In this document: positions 33,545-44,773 of the stretch, piece by piece
Numbering within the stretch: position 1 is the first letter of the stretch
Layout: each line of letters starts with the position of its first letter
Source of the DNA: Dugong dugon
Lineage: Eukaryota > Chordata > Mammalia > Sirenia > Dugongidae
Length of the DNA stretch: 64,000 bases
Direction of reading: 5' to 3'
Assembly: GCA_030035585.1 (NCBI GenBank)
Contig: CM057469.1
Span: 119,638,650 to 119,702,649, forward strand
The notes under the pieces: generated by a model
What the model saw: the letters and a program-made list of their open reading frames with translations, nothing else
Database searches by the model: none
Told to the model about the DNA's origin: nothing
Translations under genes and position numbers: made by a program

Positions 33545-35186
33545 GAATTTGATACCAAGAAGTGGGAGTGCTGCTCTAACAAATACTTAAAATGTGGAAG
33601 TGATTTTGGGATTGAGTGATGGGTGGAGGCTGGAAGATTTTTAAGGTGTCTAACAGTAAAAACCTAGATTGCTTTGAAGAATTATGGACATCAAAGGCAA
33701 TTCTGATGAGGGCTCAGAAGGAAGTGTGGAGGGCTACAGAGAAAGTCTCTATCATCTTAAAGAATATGTACGGCACCAGCAACAGAATGTTGCTAGAAAT
33801 GTGCACATTAATTGTGCTTATGGTGAGGCTTTAAAAGAAAATGATTAACATGTGATTGGACAGTGGAAGAAGGTTGATGCTTTTTATGCAGTGGCAAAGA
33901 ACTTGTCTGAATTACGTTCAAATAATTATGTTTTACCTTTGGTGGAAGGTAGAACTTGTAAGTGATGAACTTGGATATCTGGCTGATGAGATTTTTAAGC
34001 AAGATATTAAAGGGGCCATAGGGTCTCTCCTTGATACTTACAGTAAAACGTGAGAAGGAGATGTAATTAAAAATTAACTGTGCAAAATGAAAACAAACTT
34101 AAAAGATTTGGAAAATTCTGTTGTACAAACTAAGGACATGTGTCCTAGAATGCTCATCAAGGATGTGGCTACACATTCTTTTGTTAAACAGGTTATGGCT
34201 GTGAGTGATGGTTCTAACCAACTACCACAACAGAAAACAACCTACTAGCTTAGAATAAAGGGGAGAGAGAAAGAATAAAAGGAAAGAATGTTGTCCGCCT
34301 CTTAGAATTCTACAGGCAAGAAACAGGACAAAGGAGTTATATCTTGTCATTCAAGAAAAAAAAAAAAAAAAAGCATCATCCCTGGAGCAGCCTGGAGATC
34401 AGCAGAACTGTTGGGAGGATCAGGGAAGCAGGGACCTTTTGGTTTCAAAAGGTGGGGATCATGGTCTCCAGGATCTCAAAGAATGGGACCACGGCCTGCT
34501 AGGTTTCAAAGAGTTGGATCCTCTCCAACTTAGTTCTGGAGTGTGGGGCTGTGGTTATGGTGTGACAGAAGGATGGGGCCACCAACCACAGGTGAGGAGG
34601 TGGGGCTGCTGTACACAAGGGGCAGAAGAACAGGGACGGTCAGGGCCAAGGGGGTGGGGTCATCACTCAAACAGACTAGGAGAATGGGACTGTCCAAATC
34701 TGAGGGAGCAAAGTTCCTGTCCCAGTGAGTCTGGAAGGCAGAATTGAAGCCCAGGGCTGAAGGGCCTCCACTAGGAATCCAGAGGGCATGGCCAACATCC
34801 AGATGGTCTCAGAGAAAAGAGGATTATTGTCAAGCCTTGAGAGATAATGTAAATTTTCTGCTGGTTTTTGGACCTGCTTGGTAACCATTAACCCTTCTTT
34901 CTCTCCAGTTTCTCCCATTTGTAATGGAAATGTCTACCTTGTGCCTGTTTCACGATTGTAGTTTGGAAACAGATAACTTGTAATCTAGATTGCACAGGTT
35001 GACAGATGAGGAAGAATTTTGCGCCAGTATGGGATATGCCTAAGGTTTCACCCATATTTGATTTAAAAGATTCAAAGGATGAGATTTTGGACTTGGAGTT
35101 GATTTAAGACTTTTGGGATGATGTGAAAGGGTGAATGTTTTGCATGTGGCAAGGACATGAGTTTTGGGGGGACAAAGTTTAGAAAG
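33545..35186 (+). other. MaLR internal region
   Basis: Diverged, mostly non-coding interior. The open frames at 33616-33834 and 33856-34053 are vestiges of the gag-like region; MaLR interiors are known for a degenerate gag-like frame. An A-run lies at about 34352-34372 and a 30-bp-period GC-rich repeat at 34440-34740. Confidence 0.75.
34440..34740 (+). repeat. Degenerate ~30-bp minisatellite within MaLR interior
   Basis: About nine imperfect units start with an RGRRTGGGRC-like motif (for example AAAGGTGGGGATCATGG, AAAGAATGGGACCACGG, GAGGTGGGGCTGCTG, GAGAATGGGACTGTCC). The open frame at 34439-34747 results from this repeat and is not a gene. Confidence 0.65.
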
Positions 35187-35602
35187 TTATTTACTGAATC
35201 ATGTCCCCAAAAATATGTTGTCAATCCTAACCTCTATACCTGTGGTTGTAATTCCATTTGGGAATGGGTTGTCTTTGTTATGTTAATGAGACAGGTTTAG
35301 TGTAGAGTGTGTCTTAAATCAATCTCTTTTCGATATAAAAGAGATTAAGCAAGTAAGAGAAAGAAGCAGAGATGGGGTAAGATAGATGCTAAGACATATG
35401 GAGATCTCCAAGGAACCAGGAAACAAAAGCTAAAGAAACAAAGACCTTCGTCCAGATTTAACAGAGAGAGAAAGCTTTCCCCTAGAGACGGTGCCCTGAA
35501 TTCAGACTTGTAGCCACTTAAACTGTGAGAAAATAAATTTCTGTTTGTTAAAGCCACCCACTTGTGGTATTTCTGTTATAGCAGCATTAGACAAATAAGA
35601 CA
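35187..35602 (+). mobile_element. MaLR 3' LTR
   Basis: It aligns throughout with the 5' LTR: TGTCCCCAAAAATATGTTG near the start, GTGAGAAAATAAATTTCTGT near the end, then ACAAATAAGACA. It also matches the antisense LTR at 4708-5258. Confidence 0.87.
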
Positions 35603-35607
35603 AGAGG

Positions 35608-36640
35608 TAATCAATTGGGGCTTCCAATGGCAGGTTACGAAAGAATGGGTAGGACTCCTTCTGCCTATAAGACAGTAGGAATCCCTCACCCTGACCTTCA
35701 GCCTCATGTTTCTCAAGATGATACTGGAACATCACTGGAAGAAATTAGGTGGCAATGGGGCAGTCATCAACCTATAGCACAGGGAAAATTGGCCACAATG
35801 ATGCCATGGATCTTACCCTTCCCTTGGTAATCAACTCTGCCACATGAGACCCTTTGGGAGCAGGTATGGGACACTCAACCAGCAAAGCCACATAAGCTGC
35901 AAAAGTAGTAGTAGATGGGAGAAATAATACCAGTTATATTTTAATAGAAAATAACGAATGTCCTACTTATTTCACTAAAAGATATTCACCCCTTTGTATT
36001 GGAAATGTTAATATTATGGCTGAGATTGAGATTTTGCAGGAATTTGTCTTCTTGGCCTTGAACAACACTGAACACAGACTGGCTGCACTAAATGAAGAAA
36101 CCGTAGCCATGTGAAAGGTGATGTTAGAAAATCAATGGCTCTGGATATGATCACCACAGCCCAAGGAAGCACCTGTGCCCTATTAAATCATTCCTTTATA
36201 CATTTTCTAACACACTCACTCACTGCCGTCGGGTCAATTCCGACTCACAGGGACCCTATAGGACAGAGTAGAACTGCCCCATAGGGTTTCCAAGGCTGTA
36301 AATCTTTACAAAAGCAGATTGGCACATCTTTCTCCTTTGGAGGGGCTGGTGGGTTAGAAGAGCTGACCTTATGATTAGCAGCTGAGCACTTAAACCACTG
36401 CACCACCAGGTGTCCTGCAACTAGACAGAATTGAACACCTGGGAGATGATACTTCATGGGCTGAGATCAAGGACGGTTCTCTGGATGGGGAAGCTGGTGG
36501 AAGATATTACTATTTGGACTATTATGTATGATATTTGGAGGGATATTTCATCTTACTTGTCTTTATTGTTGGTGTGGGTTTTGCTTACAATGTTTTACAA
36601 CACTGAGATATAATGCCTTAGTGACAATTTCCCCTTCACA
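35608..36640 (+). pseudogene. ERV env remnant (transmembrane subunit region)
   Basis: This joins directly to the pol remnant once the MaLR is removed. Around 36050-36190 the sequence corresponds to the heptad and conserved ectodomain part of a retroviral transmembrane (TM) envelope subunit, broken by stops and a frameshift near 36135. After an AfroSINE (36218-36417), 36470-36600 encodes a Trp-rich juxtamembrane and hydrophobic membrane-spanning stretch followed by clustered cysteines. The surface subunit is barely recognisable. Nothing here could produce a protein. Confidence 0.65.
36218..36417 (-). mobile_element. AfroSINE, medium subtype, antisense, inside env
   Basis: On the minus strand it has a CACCTGGTGGTGCAGTGG head, the GGAGAAAGATGTGCCAATCT insert and the GGAAACCCTATGGGGCAG body. 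It ends in GTCGGAATTGACCCGACGGC and interrupts the env remnant. Confidence 0.93.
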
Positions 36641-36779
36641 TGCAGGCTTGGGGACATTGCTGAAGAGGACATCCAGTGAGATTGTAAGAGCTGGGCAGGA
36701 AGGGGTGGATTGAGAGGTCCCTGAAAAATATAAGATGGATCCTGCCCCCAAAGGACTCTGGGAGAAAACCAGAGTACTT

Positions 36780-37720
36780 TACTGAGCAGTGACCAGGGCC
36801 AGGAAAAAAAAAAAAATCACAGCAAACATGTGACTTCATAGTAACGTCAACTGAAATCCATTGATTAGTACAAAAACAACTCCTTTAAACGTTGTTTAGA
36901 CTCCCCTGCACCTAGATACGTTGTTCTTTCTACACATTAGCATTAGATGATATTGTTTTTGTGTTGTTGTTAGGTGCCATCCAATTGGTTCCAACTCATA
37001 GTGACCCTATGTACAACAGAATGAAACACTGCCTGGTCCTGGGCCGCCCTCACAATGGTTGTTGCAGCCGCTGTGTCAGTCCATCTCCTCAAGTTTCTTT
37101 CTCTTTTACACTGACCCTCTACTAAGCATGATGTCCTTCTCCAGGGACTGGTCCCTCCTGATAACATGTCCAAAGCACATGAGACGAAGTTTCATCATTC
37201 TCACTCTCAAGGAGCACTTTGGCTGTATTTCTTCCGAGATAGATTTGTTAGTTCTTCCGGCAGTCCATGGTATAGTCAGTATTCTTCACCAACATCATAA
37301 TTCAAAGGCATCAATTCTTCTTAGGTTTTCCTTATTCATTGTTCAGCTTTCACATGCGTATGAGGTGACTGAAAATATCATGGCTTGGGTCAGGCGCACC
37401 TTAGTCTTCAAGGTGATATCTTTGCTTTTTAACACTTTAAAGAGGTCTTTTGCAGGAGATTTGCCCAGAGCATTAGATGATATGGTATATAATCATCCAT
37501 TCCTTACTATTGTGCATGGACCTCTACCCAAGTGACTCTTGGCATTTTGCTGTCCTTTGTGAGATTTTTGGCACTGATCCTTTTATGCAAGTTCCTTAAT
37601 AAAGCTTTGTCTAATTCACTTGACTTTTACTCCCTTTTTTTTTTTTTTTCAGAATCTGACGTGTGATCCTTGGAGCCACACCTGCAGCTGGTCCAGTGGG
37701 GTGGAACACATACACAATGT
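36780..37720 (+). mobile_element. Probable 3' LTR of the ERV, interrupted by RTE
   Basis: A purine-rich tract with an A-run at about 36803-36821 follows env, as a polypurine primer would. The sequence continues past an RTE insertion (36954-37468) to an AATAAA at 37599-37604 and a T-rich tract. Exact TG and CA ends are not clear, so the limits are approximate. Confidence 0.45.
36954..37468 (-). mobile_element. RTE LINE 3' fragment, antisense, with TSD
   Basis: AGCATTAGATGATAT occurs at 36939-36953 and 37469-37483 as a 15-bp target duplication. The minus strand encodes the RTE C-terminal region and ends in the GGTTGATGG-like terminus with GGCACCTAACAACAACA tail. The plus-strand open frame at 37059-37535 is only its complement. 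The element is 5'-truncated. Confidence 0.92.
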
Positions 37721-37904
37721 GTTTCTACTTTTCTTCATATGGAAAGAGATTTTTTCTTTCCCTTTCAAAACCTTCCAGAGACTAGATATACTTTGTATAT
37801 TTCATAATGCTGATTATCATGTGTGATTATTGAGTTTGTATATAATATTATTCTAAGCCTTTCGTTTCCGTTTTTGCACTTCGTGTTTACAAAGAAGCTA
37901 TACA
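37620..37904. other. Unassigned, beyond the ERV LTR
   Basis: A T-run at 37634-37650 begins a stretch with no recognised feature; the first 100 bases may be LTR U5. Confidence 0.4.
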
Positions 37905-38030
37905 GTAGGTACTATTATTCTCATTTTACAGCCACACCATAAGTTACAGATTTGGGGATTTGAACTGGGGCTACTTTACTTCAAAGCCTTCGCTTTGAAC
38001 CACTTGGCATTAAACGCCAGGCCCAGTGCT
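37905..38030 (+). mobile_element. MIR remnant
   Basis: It contains ATTATTCTCATTTTACAGCC, GATTTGGGGATTTGAACTGG and CTTTGAACCACTTGGCATT. Confidence 0.7.
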
Positions 38031-38234
38031 CCTGTGCCCAGGTAGACTAGACCGTTCAGTGTACCACAGAAGCTGACTTAATATTTTCCTCTTTTACTTC
38101 TTATGTTGTGTCCCTATTCTGCAGCGTTTTTCCTTCTTCTCTCCACCAATCCAAATGAACTATTTTAGTACAAACCAAATTCAATAACTTTCATACAGAC
38201 TTCCCTAACAATTTAATCCACACAATCATAAAAA
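38031..38234. other. Unassigned
   Basis: No feature recognised. Confidence 0.45.
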
Positions 38235-38870
38235 CCTATTCATTCAATAAAAACTTCATTGAGTCTTTTATTAGGTACCAGATGCCACTTATATGCAGTG
38301 GACAAAAAGGTGAATAAAACATTACGGCTGCCACACTGGTATAGCAAGAACTTGCAAGAAGTGTAAAAACTGAGATAACGGATTGCTACCAGAATAAATG
38401 TGAGGGTCTGATACATTTTAAGCTCATTGAGGACAAGGATCTATACCTGCTTGATTCAGCATGCATCACCGATGCCTACACAGCGCCTGGGAGGAAGTGG
38501 TTGTAAAATAAACTCACATTGAGTTTAACTGAATATAAAAATCTGTTGGCAAGATTGGGGATTGATGCTGATCAATTGGAACTCAGTCACAAAGGATAGA
38601 TTTGGGGCCCTGAAAGGCAGATATAAAAAATGCTTTCCACACAAAAGGTAAAAGCTCAGAGCAGTGTATGTGTGATCCCATGTGGTTTTGAATGGTCGCA
38701 GCAAAAATATTTGGACAGAATAGCCAGAGGTGAGGTGGCAGAATGTGTCCAGGGTCAGCTCAGAAGGGCCTTATGTCAGTTTAGGGGCTTGTGTTTTAAC
38801 CTGAAGGCAATAGGAAATTGCTGAAATGTTTTAAGCAGAAGACTGTCAAAGATAATATTTCTGATTTAGT
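38235..38870 (+). mobile_element. L2-like remnants
   Basis: 38235-38345 resembles L2 (AACTTCATTGAGTCTTTTAT, ATGCAGTGGACAAAAAGGTG). 38395-38520 resembles an L2 3' end (TTTAAGCTCATTGAGGACAA, ACACAGCGCCTGGGAGG). 38750-38870 has another common ancient-repeat segment (TTTAACCTGAAGGCAATAGG). An open frame at 38630-38824 crosses these and is not a gene. Confidence 0.5.
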
Positions 38871-39279
38871 TAACTTCCTAGCAGTCCTGTAGAAGACAGA
38901 TTAAAATGGGAAAATAATTCAGATGAATAAACTGAATAGATTTTTTTTTTAATCTACTACTTTAGGCTAAAATTAATAAAGATCCAAACATATATGATGT
39001 AGTAAGGAATGATAAAGGGCATAGATCTAACAGGAATTGGTGACTCATTAGATATAAATTCTGAGGGCAGGAGGAATCTAGATTTCTGACTGACTCGTTA
39101 ATGTTACTAATGTTTACCAAGGTAGATTATATTTGGAAATTAGATATTTTAAACTTAGTTTTATAGTTGGAGTTTGAGCTTCATGTGGAATGTACAATTA
39201 GAGATATGTCATAAAATAAATTATTTTTCTAATTAACCAATAAACAGATGTATATTTTAAGTTTAAATTCATCCTCTTA
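38871..39279. other. Unassigned
   Basis: No feature recognised. Confidence 0.45.
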
Positions 39280-39440
39280 CAGTTAACACACTAGGCTGCT
39301 AAGTGAAAGGATGGAGGTTTGAGTCCAGTCAAAAGCCTTGGTGATATACTTCCAGAAAAATTCAGCACTGAAAACCTTAAGGAGCACAACTCTACTCTCA
39401 ACACACAGGGTCACCGTGAGTCAGAATCGACTGGCCAACT
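39280..39440 (+). mobile_element. AfroSINE, long subtype
   Basis: It starts inside the tRNA-like head (CAGTTAACACACTAGGCTGC), retains a degraded B box (GGTTTGAGTCCAG) and ends GTCACCGTGAGTCAGAATCG. Confidence 0.85.
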
Positions 39441-40225
39441 TTTTCTTTTCTTATTCGAATATTTTCTAAAAATGTATCCGTTTTATTATTGTATATATTG
39501 AGTTCTCATATAGGTTAAAATTATCTTTAGGGAAAGGAAAATACATTATATTTTATTTCTGCCTTCCTTATGGTCCCTGCGTTAGAGCTAAAAATCGATA
39601 CATCCTCACAAATTTTTGTTGAATTGGAGAGTCTGAACTTCTTGCATGGAAATGATGCTAAAATCTTAACTGGTTACATTTGTGCAGTGCTTTGTGTTTA
39701 AAAGAACACTTCAACATGTATTGTTACATTTGGAATACAGTATTTGCAACAATTTCATGTTAGTTGGACCAAGTATTATTCCCTTATTCCAACAGAAAGA
39801 AAAAAAATGTTTGCTGTTGATAGTTGTTGTCAAGTCAGCATCCTAATATAAAAGAATAGTGGGAAATCAAATGATGGACACAAGTTGGGAAAGAAAGCAA
39901 TCTTACAAGAAATGCTCAGCCTCATTTCCAGATCGTACCCAGAATAAAGGCTTATCAGAACAATAAAAGACAACAGTCAGTGGAGTTATTCTGGGTGACC
40001 TCTCTCATTTGACAATTAGTACACTGAAGCTCAGAGGGAAAAAGTGACTTCCCCAAGACTACATTTGAAGTAACACAGTTGACGTTATGTCAACTATTGA
40101 AATAACTTTACCAAACCCTGTGATAAAATGAAAATTTTGGAGTGCAGTGTACGGATGTAGGAAAGCATGAGGAACCATTAAACCATTAAAAAGAAACTAC
40201 TAGCTCTAACTGACCCTTATGTTCA
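39441..40225. other. Unassigned, with MIR-like patches
   Basis: MIR-like text occurs at 39690-39800 and 40010-40085 (AAGCTCAGAGGGAAAAAGTG). The remainder is not recognised. Confidence 0.45.
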
Positions 40226-40752
40226 AAATCAAAACCAAACCCATTGCCCTCTAGCCGTTTCCAACTAATAGCAACCCTATGTACAACAGATCGAAGCACT
40301 GCTGGGTCCTGTGCCATCCCCACAATCATTGCTATGTTTGAGCCCATTTTTGCATCCACTGTGTCAGTCCACCTCGTTGAGGGACTTCCTTTTTTTCTCT
40401 GACCCTCTACCTTACCAAGCATGATGTCCTTCTCCAGGGACTCGTCCCTCCTGATAACATATCCAAAATACGTGAGATGAAGTCTCACCATCCTTGCTTT
40501 CAAGGAGCATTCTGACTGTACTTCTTCCAAGACAGACTTGTTTGTTCTTCTGGAAGTCCATGGTATATTGAATATTCTTTGCCAACACCATAATTCAAAG
40601 GCATCAATTCTTCTTTGGTCTTCTTTATTCATTGTGCAGCATTCACATTCGATTGAAAATATCATGGGTTGGGTCAAGCGCATCTTGGTCCTGAAAGTGA
40701 CATCTTGGCTTTTCAACACTTTAAAGAGGTCTTTTGCAGCAGATTTGCCCAA
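40186..40752 (-). pseudogene. RTE reverse transcriptase C-terminal region
   Basis: This 188-codon open frame is the best preserved RTE coding piece in the window. It begins MGKSAAKDLFKVLKS and includes RRIDAFELWCWQRIF and the RRDESLEKDIMLGKVEGQ segment, which are characteristic of the BovB/RTE protein after the RT palm. The catalytic box lies upstream and is absent. The frame runs on through the 3' end of the element into flanking DNA. It is a dead fragment. Confidence 0.92.
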
Positions 40753-40795
40753 TGCAACACATCATTTGATTTTTTGACTGCTGCCCCCATGTGCC
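40226..40795 (-). mobile_element. RTE LINE 3' fragment, antisense, with SINE-type tail
   Basis: On the minus strand it encodes the RTE C-terminal region and ends TAGTTGGAAACGGCTAGAGG then GCAATGGGTTTGGTTTTGAT, which is the AfroSINE-type tail and not the CAACAACA type. It is 5'-truncated near 40795. Confidence 0.9.
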
Positions 40796-42127
40796 ACTAG
40801 GGTTAGTCTCTTATAACTCCACCAACACAAGTTGACCTCAATCAGCCCCCAGCCCTCAGCCCACTCCCTTAACAACATATACGATGGTGTGACAGAGGAG
40901 TAACAATCTTCATTACACTAGGGAGACTTTTTCATTCATTGTTAATCTAGTTCCTAACTTTAAACTCCCACTCCCCTTGTTCTTATTAGTCAAGTGGTCA
41001 GCATCATATGTGTTTAAATAGTTGGCTGTACATAGCCACAGATACTCGTATGTTCACCACTTCTACCAGTTAAAGACGTAGTCTTTAAACCAATGAATAA
41101 GTCCATCCCTATAAATTAATTGTCATCATTTCCCATTTTCCCAAAGAGTAGTGTTCTGTTCTTGCATCATGTTTACTTGGGTTTCTGCATTTTCCGTGTC
41201 CTTTTGAAGTAATTTGTTGTCTATTTTCTCTTCAAATATCCATTCTATTACTCTTCATTATTGTATGATTTAGTGAGAATATCTCATGTTCGTAATTTAT
41301 ATAACTCACTATTTTTAATACCTCCTCATGCAATTGGGAATATGCCTATATAAGCAAACTTCCTAGAACAATAGCTTACTGTGGCCTAGATGACTAGATG
41401 TAAGACAATGAGATGAGTTGCTAGCTGGCTCTTCTGAAAGTGGACATGTAAATGAATCAAGATGTCTGGTAGAGAGGTCTACTTGCCTGAGTCAAGATAT
41501 GAACGTCATCAAACGTTTTCATTAGAAACATGGGTGAGCAAAACTTGTATATGTGATTATTTTGTTGATGAGCTAAATAAAGTAAGAATTTAACAAAAAT
41601 AAAACAGAAAATAATGAATACGAAAAGAGGAAAAGAACATAGTAAATATGAATATGTTTTGGTTCTCTCAGAGATGGAAGCGGGTACAATAATATATGAC
41701 TTAAGAAACAGAAAGAATACAAAAATCCATAAACAAATAAAAAATAGGACAACAAGAAAGACTTATTAATTATTATGAAATCCAACATTGGCTTTTCCAG
41801 TTTTTTCTCTGTATTATTTATATTCTGTATGGATGCACATTTTTCTGAATTAAATTTTTAAAAGTATAACGGTAGAAAAACATTAACCTGTTTTCTATAC
41901 TTAGAAATAAGATAAGGATTTCCAGAACCACTTGGGAAATGAGGTCCAGAATTGTTCCAGATTACTTCTAAGTAATCTCCAGGAAGAAGGGAAAAAAAAT
42001 ATAATTTATATATCCATGCTTATACTGTATATTTCATTTTTTCCCCTAAATCAACATTAATCAGCAGCTTTAAAATTACTTTCAAATATACTACCATAGT
42101 TCATCAGCTCTACTCCTTGATGAAAAA
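40796..42127. other. Unassigned AT-rich DNA
   Basis: No gene or element recognised. The 71-codon minus frame at 41573-41788 is low-complexity and hydrophobic by composition. Confidence 0.45.
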
Positions 42128-42128
42128 C

Positions 42129-42312
42129 CCCCAGTCAGGGCAAATGGTTTGCACTGGACTGATAACCTAAAAGTTGGTGGTTCGAACCCACCCAACAATA
42201 CTGCAGAAGACAGGCCTGGAGATCTGCTTCAGTTAAGATTACAGCCAAAAAAACCTTATGGAGCAGTTTTACTTTGTAACACATGGATTTCCATGAGTTG
42301 AAGATTATAAGA
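42129..42312 (+). mobile_element. AfroSINE, long subtype, intact B box
   Basis: A perfect-looking polymerase III B box, GGTTCGAACCC, lies at 42179-42189. The GGCCTGGAGATCTGCTTCAG insert and GGAGCAGTTTTACTTTGTAA body follow. It stops at CCATGAGTTGAAGATT, so the RTE-like end is mostly lost. Confidence 0.9.
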
Positions 42313-43599
42313 CTCACCATTAGTTCATGTATACTTAAGAAAAAAGAGATTATTTTGCCAATTTAACCATAACACAATACTTTTTAAACATTTTATCACA
42401 TCAGCCTCTTGTTGCTTTGAAATTTCTTCAGTCTATTTTAGCATATACTGCAACTTCGACTACCTGTAATTGCCCTGTTTGTCATGTGATAGGCAATCTT
42501 TTTTCATGTATCTCAGAAATAAAATTTAATACTTCTTCATTTGCTTATGGTTAGCTTCTTTCTTAGGTTCTGCATAGTACTTGATGGTTGCTTTGCAAGC
42601 GAATGTGGAATCAAATCATCTGTCCGACAGCAAAGATTTACTCCACTAATACCAAAATGCATGCTTGGCTGCTCTGGTTCTGTACCCTTTTTGATATTCA
42701 GAAACTTGTCATGTTAAGGATGACTCGTAGAGTAATCTGTATGATGCCATTCTAAGTAGCAATTAAACTCAACATGTGTAGTCACAATGAAGCATATGAA
42801 ACAATTGAATTGAAAAACAAAATAGCAATGGCCAAGTCTGTGTAGGCACAGGCAATTACAACTACTCCATCACTCCTGATTGGCTGACAAAGACTCTAAG
42901 GCACCATTGATAATACGCTGAAACCTGATTTTAGGTATGCTATTTGTGAGAGAATATGCATCTTAAAATCAATGAAATACAGTATGTTGTATTTTCTTCC
43001 AGCCCCCTGCCATTTTTAGGATTGACTCCCCCCAGTTAGAAGTTTGATCTATGGAAAGAGAAACAAAACAAACCAAAAAAAAAAAAAAAAAAAAAAAGAT
43101 TGTGTTTGAACTGTGTCTTGGTCAGACAGGATACATGTGTGAAGTGCAGGAATATCTAAATTCAATCGTTCTGGCATGTACTGCAGGATATTTCCTGGTT
43201 TTCCCGTGGTCCTCAGGCCCAGTCTTTGCCATTGCTATTTATATTTGCTTGAATAAAAATTCTATCAGGGATTTACCAACTACAGCCTCTGTCCGTCTAC
43301 CAGTTTTTTTGTATACTTGGAGAGCTAAGAATGGTTTTTACATTTTTAAATGATTGAAAAAATTCAAAGGAAGTATAATATTTTGTGATATGTGAAAATT
43401 ATATGAAATTCAAATCTAACATCTATAAATAAAATTAGAACAAAGCCCCATCCATTTGTTTACTTATTGTCTGTGGCTGAATTCCCAGAACAGTGGCAGA
43501 GTTGAGTTGCTGCAATAGAGACCATATGTGGTCCACAAAACATAAACTGATTCTTCCCAGAAAAAATTTGTTGACATCTGATCTATGTCAATTTATTGT
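42313..43599. other. Unassigned, with an A-run
   Basis: An A-run at 43074-43097 lies just inside an open frame (43051-43353) that has no recognisable domain. Nothing else recognised. Confidence 0.45.
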
Positions 43600-43960
43600 G
43601 AACTTTGTCAATTTGGTACAAATTGTGTTTTATCTGCATGATTGTTTGGAGTTTGGTAATTGTCTGTTTTCAAAGTAGTGAAGGTAACCCCCTCCAAATA
43701 TTTCCTTGTGTTTAACTGTGTTGATTTTCAGAATAGTTGAATATGCCAATATGCTTTTTCTTCCCTATCTTTCTTGGAACTCATCCTTGTAATTTTCTAA
43801 ATTAATTAAAATTGCCGTAATCACTTCTTTGACCTAAGAGATATTTAGAAGAGTTTTATTTCGGGAGGTATTTTGTAGGGTTTGACACATTTTTGACTTG
43901 CTTATTCTTTTGTTATTAATCTCACATATTCTGCACTGAATTCAGAAAAAAGGTAGTGTG
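43600..43960 (-). mobile_element. Possible old L1 fragment, antisense
   Basis: The TTTGACCTAAGAGATATTTA then AGAAGAGTTTTATTTCGGGA text resembles antisense old L1. Low confidence. Confidence 0.35.
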
Positions 43961-44773
43961 TATAATTTATTAATTACCAGTAAAGGTAATATTATCTTAT
44001 TTTGAAAACAACTTATAGGAATTTGAAAATAATATGTATTTTCAGTCATGTATGAGTTTAGATATATATAGTAAATTATATGATATGCGTTCATTATGGT
44101 GACCAAATCCCTTTAATCCTTATTTTATATCTGCTTAATTCATCTGTCAAAGATGGAGGTACTACCTTAAATTTCCTAAGTCAATTATCTTATAAAAGGC
44201 ATTTTTAATACAAAAATTATTTTTTTAAAATTTATTCAGTAAATATTTTAGAATAAAAAAGAGAGCCTGTTGTCATGAAGCGTTCATGATTGGAAATATT
44301 TTATGGAAAACAAAACAAAGTGAAACAAAACAATTCTATATACATTGTTTTATTTTATTTCAATTCTTGTAAGTACTATAAAGTAGAAGTACAAGGTACT
44401 ATAAATATGTAATAGAACATTTACCCCATCTGGGACTAGGACATTTTCCTCCTGCTGTTTTTCTTTCAGGTGGTATTTAATATTCAGTTTCCTAGAAAGT
44501 GTGCATGCTGGGGAAGAAGTAACAGCAAAGTGAGTATTTCAGGCAGAAGAAAAGCAAAAGTGTGAAGGTCTTGAGTGTGGAAACAGTACGCAACTTAAGA
44601 AGTGAAAGAAGGTACACGTAGAAATTGTCACAAGGGTGTATCTTTTGCTATGTTTATTTTCACCAAAAATAAATAAGTAAATAAGGTATTACATGAGCAA
44701 CTAAAATAAAAACCAGGGAAAAAGTTGAGGCTGCTTGATCAGGGAGTAAATTTAAATCTCCCTATGCCTCCAG
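43961..44773. other. Unassigned, possible L2 patches
   Basis: 44230-44420 and 44480-44640 weakly resemble L2. No gene recognised. Confidence 0.4.

Larger units (their letters stand above)
32447..35602 (+). mobile_element. MaLR-type LTR retrotransposon (provirus) with nested insertions
   Basis: The two LTRs (32447-33544 with insertions, 35187-35602) flank about 1.64 kb of internal sequence. Internal landmarks are the TTTGATACCAAGAAGTGGGA start after the 5' LTR, ATGAACTTGGATATCTGGC and, before the 3' LTR, AAGGACATGAGTTTTGGGG, which are typical of mammalian MaLR interiors. Near-duplicates AGAGT (32442-32446) and AGAGG (35603-35607) are the 5-bp target site. It has no pol and relied on ERV-L machinery (family knowledge). 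It inserted into the older ERV. Confidence 0.87.

Noticed and set aside
37059-37535. 158-codon plus-strand open frame
   Set aside because: It is antisense to an RTE C-terminal region with a clear target duplication.
36780-37720. Exact ends of the ERV 3' LTR
   Set aside because: Several TG and CA choices exist and no target duplication can be fixed, so only approximate limits are given.
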